Under the pieces are notes generated by a model that had not been told where the DNA came from, did not search any database, and saw only the letters and a program-made list of their open reading frames with translations. A stretch of 37,689 bases of DNA, from NCBI GenBank assembly GCA_031274925.1, contig JAISPL010000007.1:1-37689 (forward strand), written 5' to 3'. This stretch comes from Syntrophobacterales bacterium (GTDB lineage Bacteria; Desulfobacterota; Syntrophorhabdia; Syntrophorhabdales; Syntrophorhabdaceae). Shown here one piece after another: positions 1 to 5,775 of this stretch. Position numbers and translations under genes: made by a program. How positions within the stretch are numbered: position 1 is the stretch's first letter; each line of letters opens with the position of its first letter.

Positions 1-126
1 CAATCTGGCCGTTTGAAAAGCTTATAAGGAAAATCTCCTTATGATTTCATCAGAGATATATGGACGCTTGAGCCTGAAAGATTTAAAAGTGACCCAAACC
101 ATTTCAATGTGGGGGTAAATAATTAG
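1..126 (+). pseudogene. IS481-type transposase C-terminal remnant (copy 1)
   Basis: The left edge of the window carries the last ~40 codons of an IS481-type transposase. Across an in-frame TAA (25-27) the translation reads on as GKSPYDFI, then an acidic/aromatic tail resembling the family ending 'PYEFI...W..EPERF...P'. It is closely similar to 4497-4626, and both copies carry the TAA at the same codon. Compared with that copy it has lost 4 bases near positions 9-12, so it is also frameshifted. No intact transposase or terminal inverted repeat can be seen, because the 5' part lies outside the window or is lost. Confidence 0.7.
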
Positions 127-700
127 AGCTGTGACTGCGTTCCATCATCTCTATACATAATACATAGGGAAAAACGGTGGAGGGATTGTTGAGGGGTTTA
201 GGGAACGCCATGGGAAGGCACCCGATACGAGTTAACCAGCTATTGTCTCTCAAGATTTTGGATAAGCATCTTTTTCTCCACAAGACAGGCTCCGGAGAGG
301 ATCTGAAAAGAGTAATATGCCCTCATCTGTGTGTCCATAAAGATCGGCAGCAAAGCGATAGAGACGCTTTCAGTGGACCGTCTCTTTAACAAGAAGATAT
401 CTTTCATAAGGAACTGTCGGACTTCTCACAATTATTGCGTCAAGCATTTCGTCTGCAGTTCGATTGCGTCAATCAAGAGGCAGTGTCTCCAGACGAACTG
501 AGGACTAAGCAGACCCAAAACCACGTGTGGAATCATAAGCCCTTATCTTTTCCTTGACTGTCAGCTTTTAAGGTATCGCCAGGATTATGATAAAATTCAA
601 TACTGTAGTTATCCCAGACGTGAACACCATACAGGAGAGGTTGTGCGGATCATGTCGGAGATGGAAGCGGATGCGATGAATTATATCTTTTTATCACGTC
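127..700. other. Gene-poor stretch between two IS remnants
   Basis: No convincing coding signal was found. A 70-codon open frame at 177-389 has no recognisable family and no clear ribosome-binding site. An 11-base sequence, TCGCCAGGATT, occurs twice (573-583 and 699-709). The stretch is probably decayed mobile-element DNA. Confidence 0.5.
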
Positions 701-776
701 GCCAGGATTGTTTTCGGCTAATGCCACGGGGATGATCGTACAGCCTCAAAGCGCCAAAATTATTGACTTCATGGTA

Positions 777-941
777 AAGCATCACAATCATGCCATTTCA
801 AGCGAGCGTGTACTAAGCGAGCACATCATCGGTCTGATTAAACGCTTCAAAATCATGGCGGATAAATATCGCAACCGCAGAAAATGTTTCGGCTTACGCT
901 TCAATCTGATTGCCGGTATCTGTAATTATGAAAGGCTATAA
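777..941 (+). pseudogene. IS5-type (DDE) transposase C-terminal remnant
   Basis: The end of the open frame 708-941 reads ISSERVLSEHIIGLIKRF, then a KYRNRRKCFGLRFNLIAGI-type ending. This matches the C-terminal signature of IS5-group DDE transposases, in which a conserved E of the catalytic triad sits in the (S/R)ERV..EH.I motif. Upstream of about 777 the similarity stops and the other frames contain stops, so only the tail survives. It ends in NYERL just before TAA. It lies between another IS tail and the slyD promoter, so the region seems to have collected insertions that later decayed. No terminal repeats were identified. Confidence 0.6.
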
Positions 942-1060
942 TTTTGGAAGGGGTCTATTGTATAATCGACAGCCCTCGCCCTGTCACGTTCATGAGCCCG
1001 GTCTACCCTCAAATGTGCCCATGGCTGTCTCCCGGGCACACCAGGGCCGGACCCATGAGC

Positions 1061-1089
1061 TTGATATTGTCCAGAATTTAGGTTAAAAT
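1061..1089 (+). promoter_or_regulatory. Sigma-70-type promoter of slyD
   Basis: TTGATA (1061-1066), a 17-base spacer, then TAAAAT (1084-1089); each hexamer matches consensus at 5 of 6 positions. The implied start near 1096 gives a leader of about 57 bases before the ATG at 1153. Confidence 0.6.
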
Positions 1090-1152
1090 ATAGGCTGATC
1101 AAGAAAACCTTATCTTTCTTTGTCAAATCACGTTGCAAAAGGACCAATTACC

Positions 1153-1662
1153 ATGAAAATATCGCATCATAAAGCCGTTACGGTTGAGTACACTCTGTTA
1201 GATGACGACGGGACCGTTCTGGACACTTCTAAAGGACGTGAGCCTTTAAACTATATCCACGGGGCCAGAGAAGTCCTACCTGGATTCGAATCTGCTCTTG
1301 AAGGCAAGTGTCCGGCAGACCGCGTTTCGTTTGTACTCACCCCGTCTGAGGGTTACGGAGAACGAGACGAAGAACTAGTCTTTTCACTTCCCCGAGAACG
1401 GTTCAATGAAATAGATAACCTTCGCGAAGGTATGCAGTTCGCCGTGAACGGACCGGAGGGCGGGATGGTCATGACGGTAGTGAACATGGGAGGCAATGAA
1501 GTAACCCTTGACGGAAATCACCCGCTCGCGGGCAACAACCTTCATTTCGAGGTAGAGGTACTGGAAGTCCGTGATGCATCCGAAGGAGAGATACGGGAAT
1601 CGCTTAAAGAAACCGGGTGTGGTTGCATGGTGGGTAGCCCTCCGGAAGGCGGCTGCCATTGA
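1153..1662 (+). CDS. slyD: SlyD-type FKBP peptidyl-prolyl cis-trans isomerase
   Basis: This encodes a cytoplasmic FKBP-fold prolyl isomerase and chaperone of the SlyD family. The order is typical: an N-terminal FKBP strand (VEYTLLDDDGTVLDTS), the flap (YIHGAREVLPGFESALEG), an insert-in-flap chaperone domain (about residues 65-125: SEGYGERDEE..., MVMTVVNMGGNEVTLDGNHP), return to the FKBP fold (LAGNNLHFEVEVLEVR), and a short Cys/His tail (GCGCM...GGCH) that in relatives binds nickel or other metals. I chose ATG 1153 (169 aa) because AAAAGGA sits 9 bases upstream. A TTG at 1120 would add 11 residues without family support. The gene is monocistronic, between a good promoter and a terminator-like hairpin. 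Confidence 0.93.
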   Translation: MKISHHKAVTVEYTLLDDDGTVLDTSKGREPLNYIHGAREVLPGFESALEGKCPADRVSFVLTPSEGYGERDEELVFSLPRERFNEIDNLREGMQFAVNGPEGGMVMTVVNMGGNEVTLDGNHPLAGNNLHFEVEVLEVRDASEGEIRESLKETGCGCMVGSPPEGGCH

Positions 1663-1677
1663 TGTTCGGACGGTTAG

Positions 1678-1710
1678 TGTCCTTTGAAACATATTGAGGG
1701 ACATTGTTTT
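1678..1710 (+). terminator. Rho-independent terminator after slyD
   Basis: TGTCCTT (1678-1684) pairs with AGGGACA (1697-1703), a 7-bp stem with one G-T wobble and a 12-base loop. It is followed by TTGTTTT (1704-1710), 16 bases past the slyD stop. Confidence 0.6.
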
Positions 1711-1820
1711 GCACCAGATATCAGGATAGTAGCCCGGACATTGATAAATACAGCCCGGCTGTGGCCTCATGTGGATCACAATAAAATCACGCATGAAACA
1801 GCTTCGTAAAAGGGGGAAAT

Positions 1821-2030
1821 ATGGTAATAGGAAAAATAAACAGAGGTTCAAAAGAACGACTAATGGTAACCGTTGAAGATTTCAAGGGCTCACAGGTCGT
1901 CAATCTGGGCATATACAAAATCATTAACGATGGGGAGTTGTCGCCTACCGGCGAGAATATCAGCTTCACACCAGACAAGATTGAGATGATTATCAACTTA
2001 CTGAGAGAGGCCCAGAAAAAAACCGTCTAA
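1821..2030 (+). CDS. PC4/YdbC-like ssDNA-binding protein
   Basis: A 69-aa protein whose pattern matches the transcriptional coactivator p15 (PC4) family: a basic N-terminus, 'ERLMVTVEDFKGSQVVNLGIYKI' as curved beta strands, a 'GELSPTGENISF' turn, and a C-terminal helix 'PDKIEMIINLLREAQKK'. Bacterial members bind single-stranded nucleic acid as dimers. The role here (repair, transcription or replication) is inferred only from the fold. AAAGGGGGAAAT just before the ATG is a good ribosome-binding site. The gene sits alone between slyD and the YchF-like gene, about 90 bases from the latter. The overlapping leftward open frame (1787-1996) is a shadow. Confidence 0.75.
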   Translation: MVIGKINRGSKERLMVTVEDFKGSQVVNLGIYKIINDGELSPTGENISFTPDKIEMIINLLREAQKKTV

Positions 2031-2055
2031 GTGTTGGGCGGGCGTTGCCGCATGG

Positions 2056-2084
2056 TTGAATTAGTCCCGGAATTAGGGTATTCT
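2056..2084 (+). promoter_or_regulatory. Promoter of the YchF-like GTPase gene
   Basis: TTGAAT (2056-2061), a 17-base spacer, TATTCT (2079-2084). The implied start is near 2091, with the ATG at 2122 preceded by GAGGAGCGAG. Confidence 0.5.
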
Positions 2085-2121
2085 TTCTTGGTCTAGCTGA
2101 ATCTATTTATGAGGAGCGAGA

Positions 2122-3177
2122 ATGCATATCTCCATAATCGGAACCGCAGGCTCAGGTAAATCGACCCTTTTCTTGGCCCTGAGCGGAATTTCCGACGACA
2201 ATCAGGTTCATACGCCCACACTTGCAACCATAGACGTTCCCGACGAACGCCTTGATAACCTCACGCAAATCTTCAAACCGAAGAAGACTGTTTATGCTCG
2301 GATTGAGCTGTCAGACACGTTACCTATCGGAAAAAACGATTTGCGCAACGAGACCATCCAGTTAAAAGCGCTTCAGCAGATGCGCTTAAGCGACGCCTTC
2401 CTCTTGGTACTGCCAGCCTACAGGCCGGAAATTGATACCGACCCGTACTCTCATTTCGCATTAATATACAGCGAGTTCATACTCTCAGACATGTCCCAGA
2501 TAGAAACACGCCTTGAACGAATCAGCAAGCAGATGGGGAAAAAAGATAACGCCCTTCTGCATCAGGAGAAAGAAATGCTGGAGAGGTGCCTTGAGCATCT
2601 TAATAAGGAGCAGCCACTTTCGACTCTTGATCTTCTCGACAAGGAAGGAAAAACGTTTCGGGGGTTTCAATTCTTATCTCAAAAACCAATGCTGGCCGTC
2701 ATGAACTGCGCGGAGGAAATGCTCGGCGAGGCGGATAAAGCGGAGGAGGAATTAAACCAGAGGTTCCCGGGGCACCTCCCGCTCGTCACGGCATGCGCAA
2801 AACTGGAGTCGGAATTGGCGCTCATGTCTTCCACCGAGAGAGACGAGTACATGCAGGCTTATGACATCAAAGAGGCGCTCCGGCCGAAGATTATCCGCCT
2901 TGCGTATGATACACTGGGACTTTTGACGTTTTTCACGGTGGGAGAAGACGAGTGCCGTTCATGGCCGATCAAAAGAGGAATGACAGCACAGGAGGCCGCA
3001 GGGACCATCCATACGGATTTTTACAACAAATTTATTCGTGCGGAAACGGTCGCATACGATGATTTCCTGCAACACGGAGGATTTGCGGGATGCAAAAAAG
3101 CCGGTCTATGGCGCCTTGAAGGTAAAACATACGTGGTACAGGATGGGGACATTCTGACGATCAGGGCCGGAAACTGA
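2122..3177 (+). CDS. Degenerate YchF/OLA1-like P-loop protein with TGS domain
   Basis: A 351-aa relative of the YchF GTPases, which bind ribosomes. Seen: P-loop GTAGSGKST at 7-15 (YchF usually has NVGKST); a YchF-like run 'VPDERLDNLTQIFKPKKTV' at 39-57; and NCAE at 195-198, equivalent to the NxxE nucleotide-specificity motif. A C-terminal TGS domain spans about 267-349 (LTFFTVGEDECRSWPIKRG ... AETVAYDDF ... EGKTYVVQDGDILTIRAG). Odd: the G3 switch (DxAGL in YchF) is replaced by SDTLPIG at 64-70, and the expected Gly is gone. The central helical insert (about 120-180) is also shortened. It is probably a paralogue with altered nucleotide hydrolysis. GAGGAG lies 7-12 bases before the ATG. Confidence 0.8.
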   Translation: MHISIIGTAGSGKSTLFLALSGISDDNQVHTPTLATIDVPDERLDNLTQIFKPKKTVYARIELSDTLPIGKNDLRNETIQLKALQQMRLSDAFLLVLPAYRPEIDTDPYSHFALIYSEFILSDMSQIETRLERISKQMGKKDNALLHQEKEMLERCLEHLNKEQPLSTLDLLDKEGKTFRGFQFLSQKPMLAVMNCAEEMLGEADKAEEELNQRFPGHLPLVTACAKLESELALMSSTERDEYMQAYDIKEALRPKIIRLAYDTLGLLTFFTVGEDECRSWPIKRGMTAQEAAGTIHTDFYNKFIRAETVAYDDFLQHGGFAGCKKAGLWRLEGKTYVVQDGDILTIRAGN

Positions 3178-3199
3178 TTCCGGCATAAATCCTAGGTGT

Positions 3200-4159
3200 T
3201 TAGACCCCTCCTGGGGTTTTTGGTTCTATCTTTCCGGTTTTAAGAAAAAAGATGCTCTCGCCGAAATAATAGCTTTTTATGATGCCGTTCCGTTCAAGTC
3301 CGCTGAGGCGGCTTTTCACCTTCAGATAAGGTACCCCCGTTATCTTCACGATATCCTCAAGGTTCATTGATCTTCTTTCTAATATTCCCAGAACTATCTC
3401 TTCCCAGTCCGCATCATCGTCACCGTCCTCCACCGCCTGTTCAAATGTCGACACAACTTCGCATTTATCGCCGAAAAACCGGCACACTTCCTCAAGAGCG
3501 GATGTTTCCATGGCTCCTGTTGCTTCCTCACAGGGAGGTCGGGTGACGGTATTGAGATGAACCTTGTCCACATCAAGGTAATCTATGATCCTCTTGAACT
3601 CCTTTAATTCTTCAGGGTCGTCATTAATGTCTCTGATCATCATGATTTCAAGCCATATCTCTCCATCGTATGCGTTCCGGAACCTCTCCAGTCCCTCCGT
3701 GACCATTTCAAGCCCGATGAGAGGGTGAGGTCTGTTAATGTAATGAAAGATATCATCACTCGCGGCATCAAGAGAAGGGAGCACAACATCAGCCTCCAAG
3801 AGATCATTACGAACTTCTTCCAGATGCAGGAGCGATCCGTTGGTGATAATGGCTATGGGTACACGCGTCTTTTTCTTTATCTCCCTGATCATGTACCTCA
3901 GGTCACTGTTCAGCGTAGGTTCTCCCGAACCGGAAAAAGTAACAAAATCTACCCGGTTCTCCTTTGAAACATTTCTACTCACTTCTTCAACTACTTCGTC
4001 AGGATCGAAAAACCGGCGCCGCTCAACCTCAAGGTAGGTGGTCTTGCCTATCTGACAATATATACAATCATAGCTACAGTATTTCGACCGGATAGTATCT
4101 ACGCCCAGCGAAAACCCAAGCCTCCTTGAAGGTACTGGTCCAAAAACATATTTACTCAT
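3200..4159 (-). CDS. Radical SAM protein with C-terminal winged helix
   Basis: A 319-aa radical SAM enzyme of the COG0731-like group. The [4Fe-4S] motif is CSYDCIYC, with C28, C32 and C35, followed by the 'FSGSGEPTL' Gly-rich SAM-binding strand (about 95-103) and 'ITNGSLL'. The opening 'YVFGPVPSRRLGFSLGVD' is typical of this group. Residues about 250-310 (ILERRSMNLEDIVKITGVPYLKVKSRLSGLERNGII) look like a helix-turn-helix/winged-helix, so the protein may touch nucleic acid. The substrate is unknown. The gene is convergent with the YchF-like gene and has its own promoter. The -10 lies 8 bases before the ATG and no ribosome-binding site is visible, so the transcript may be leaderless. Confidence 0.85.
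   Translation of the reverse strand: MSKYVFGPVPSRRLGFSLGVDTIRSKYCSYDCIYCQIGKTTYLEVERRRFFDPDEVVEEVSRNVSKENRVDFVTFSGSGEPTLNSDLRYMIREIKKKTRVPIAIITNGSLLHLEEVRNDLLEADVVLPSLDAASDDIFHYINRPHPLIGLEMVTEGLERFRNAYDGEIWLEIMMIRDINDDPEELKEFKRIIDYLDVDKVHLNTVTRPPCEEATGAMETSALEEVCRFFGDKCEVVSTFEQAVEDGDDDADWEEIVLGILERRSMNLEDIVKITGVPYLKVKSRLSGLERNGIIKSYYFGESIFFLKTGKIEPKTPGGV
3204..3221 (+). terminator. Weak terminator after YchF-like gene
   Basis: ACCCC (3204-3208) and GGGGT (3213-3217) form a 5-bp stem with a 4-base loop and run into TTTTT (3217-3221). It overlaps the last codons of the convergent radical SAM gene, so the base composition may instead be set by coding. Confidence 0.35.
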
Positions 4160-4167
4160 AAAAAAAT

Positions 4168-4195
4168 AATATACAATAGTTACAGAAAAAGCAAA
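4168..4195 (-). promoter_or_regulatory. Promoter of the radical SAM gene, leaderless geometry
   Basis: On the minus strand TTTGCT (4195-4190), a 16-base spacer and TATATT (4173-4168). Only 8 bases separate the -10 from the ATG at 4159, so transcription should start at or next to the A of the start codon. The -35 is weak. Confidence 0.45.
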
Positions 4196-4366
4196 CCGGC
4201 ATAGATCCTCCTTCCTGTCCTTCCTCTCGACTGGCCGTCCAGGCCGTCATAGTTTTCGTGGGAGTTCTTCTTAGCTGGCTTATAAGGACGCCTTCGAACG
4301 CAAACTGGAGCTCTGCGCCATCCTCTTTAAGAGGATTATCGGCTGATATTTTTCGTCGTCACCTCG

Positions 4367-4626
4367 CCCAGTCTGCCATCGCCACGGGATTGGACAACAC
4401 CCCTGGACTAACGAACCGGACTATCAAGGAAGCGACTGTTGGCCGTTACCATTATGGCAGTCATAAAGAACACTTCCATATATTTCTCATGGCGTACAAT
4501 CTGGCAGATCATTTGAAAAGCTTATAAGGAAAATCTCCTTATGATTTCATCAGAAATATATGGACGCTTTAGCCTGGAAGATTTACATGTGATCCAAACA
4601 ATTTTAATGTGGGGGTAGACAGTTAA
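4367..4626 (+). pseudogene. IS481-type transposase C-terminal remnant (copy 2)
   Basis: The translation shows the end of an IS481 integrase-core transposase: GQHPWTN in one frame near 4390, then NRTIKEATVGRYHY and IFLMAYNLADHLKSL in the next. Members read 'HPWTNGQVERMNRTIKEATVKRYHY', so a small deletion and frameshift removed GQVERM. The frame hits TAA at 4525-4527, the codon that is also a stop in copy 1, and a second in-frame TAG at 4570-4572. It then runs in the usual tail to TAA 4624-4626. Nothing clearly transposase-like was seen 5' of about 4367. It is non-functional. Confidence 0.8.
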
Positions 4627-4780
4627 TTGCTGGTATCCTTAAAATCTTCGCCAAAATTCTTTTCGAAGCTCTCTGACGATTCACTTCGGGCCGTCCTCTT
4701 GGGGACTTTTACAGTCACAAGGGTGGACTGCGGCGAGACAATCTCCGATAATCAAGATACATTTCTTACATAAAGATCTG

Positions 4781-4810
4781 TTTTTGGTGATATGCCCTAT
4801 CACCTAAAAA
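4781..4810. repeat. Inverted repeat downstream of small exported protein gene
   Basis: GGTGATA (4786-4792) and TATCACC (4798-4804) form a perfect 7-bp stem with loop TGCCC, extended by TTTTT before and AAAAA after. It lies 8 bases past the stop of the leftward gene. On that strand the U-rich run precedes the stem, so it is not a classical terminator; it could protect an RNA end. Confidence 0.45.
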
Positions 4811-4817
4811 TACTCCA

Positions 4818-5006
4818 TCAAGCTCTTTTTTTCGCCGGTTTCTTGTTTGGAGCCGGATTCGTCTGGTGGGCCCAAGATTTTTTATCCTTGGCGCAATTTT
4901 TTGTAGGAGTTTTGTTCGAGACGGGGCTTGCTGCCTGAACACTCCAAGGAGATAGCGACGCTGCGAACAAGAAGATTGTGAGCACGGCAATACGTCTTTT
5001 TAGCAT
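4818..5006 (-). CDS. Small exported basic protein
   Basis: A 62-aa protein of no recognised family. Residues 1-25 form a signal peptide: MLKRR, a hydrophobic core (IAVLTIFLFAASLS), and VQA/AS as a likely cleavage site. The mature part is about 37 residues, very rich in Lys, Asn, Pro and Thr, with one Cys, and ends KKPAKKRA. The start is secure because GGAGGA lies 5-10 bases upstream of the ATG, with a perfect TATAAT further up. It may bind nucleic acid, LPS or peptidoglycan by charge, but that is a guess. It stands alone, divergent from repeat copy A and uvrA. Confidence 0.65.
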   Translation of the reverse strand: MLKRRIAVLTIFLFAASLSPWSVQAASPVSNKTPTKNCAKDKKSWAHQTNPAPNKKPAKKRA

Positions 5007-5034
5007 GGTATTCCTCCGAATCTGTTAATGTTAA

Positions 5035-5040
5035 ATTATA
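5035..5040 (-). promoter_or_regulatory. -10 element of the small exported protein gene
   Basis: A perfect TATAAT on the minus strand (5040-5035), about 28 bases before the ATG at 5006. No good -35 is present at 16-18 bases, so the promoter may depend on an activator or be weak. Confidence 0.45.
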
Positions 5041-5344
5041 ATAGAAATTGTTTCACCATTTATTCACGTGATCGTCTGCTATAAATACACCGTCAGGAAG
5101 ACTTTGTCTACGGTAATCTGCCAACATGTATGTTTCGGTATTTTAGAAGGATGTTTTTCTGTATTTCCCAATAATATCTAAGGGTGTACGGATTGTAATG
5201 TATTGCATGGTATCTTGTTGGCACGGCTTAAACAGGTTTTTCCAATTCCGTGAAAGTATAGAAAAACAGGTAGCGGAAAATACGATATTCGGTGGAGGCT
5301 TTAGACTCCCAACCCCTATAAACAATCCCCTCATTGGTTTCTGC
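5041..5344. other. AT-rich intergenic stretch
   Basis: No coding signal was found. Apart from the upstream part of the leftward promoter at its left end, I see nothing assignable before repeat copy A starts. Confidence 0.4.
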
Positions 5345-5725
5345 GATAGGGATGAGAGCATTGGAGCAGCACCAGATTCCATCACCAGTGATATGGTAAG
5401 TTAATTATACTCACCAAAGGACTTCCTTCCCTGAAACAGGTATCAGGAAGATAATCCTAGATGACCTCTCCCTCTTTTTATGTCTTACCATATGAAAGCA
5501 TTGAATTGAGTCTCGCCAAAGATGCGTATTCTATGAAAAGTCTCATCATAAAAAGAACATATCTTCTTGCTTGTCCATAACGTCATAGAACTTACACATT
5601 ATGAGGATGAGACTTTTCATCCTTCAGAGAAGTGTATGACATGTCGCATAGACGAAACGGAAGAGAGGATCTTCCGATGTAAGAGAGATGCAGGATAGAT
5701 GATCAGCAGGGGAGGAACAGTGGGA
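5345..5725 (+). repeat. Dispersed structured intergenic repeat, copy A (upstream of uvrA)
   Basis: This shares blocks in the same order with copies B and C. GATAGGGATGAGAGC (5345-5359) and CCAGATTCCATCACCAG (5372-5388) are identical in B. GACCTCTCC, TTTTTATGTCTT and GTCTCGCC are shared with B, and ATGACATG...ATAGACGAAAC (5636-5658) is shared with B and C. It is strongly self-complementary: ATGAAAAGTCTCATC (5533-5547) is a perfect 15-bp inverted repeat of 5606-5620, and GGAAGAT (5446-5452) pairs with ATCTTCC (5669-5675). No open frame is conserved among the copies. It may be a non-coding RNA gene or a MITE-like element. Confidence 0.75.
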
Positions 5726-5740
5726 AAAGAGGCGAGTCGG

Positions 5741-5769
5741 TTGCCCCGATCCCTCAAAGATGGTATATT
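5741..5769 (+). promoter_or_regulatory. Promoter of uvrA, leaderless geometry
   Basis: TTGCCC (5741-5746), a 17-base spacer, TATATT (5764-5769). Transcription would be expected near 5776, which is the G of the GTG start codon. No Shine-Dalgarno sequence precedes the gene, which fits a leaderless mRNA. Confidence 0.6.
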
Positions 5770-5775
5770 ATCGCA

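Noticed and set aside
1384-1851. 155-codon leftward open frame opposite slyD
   Set aside because: It is antisense to the well-supported slyD gene and has no family likeness; a codon-bias shadow.
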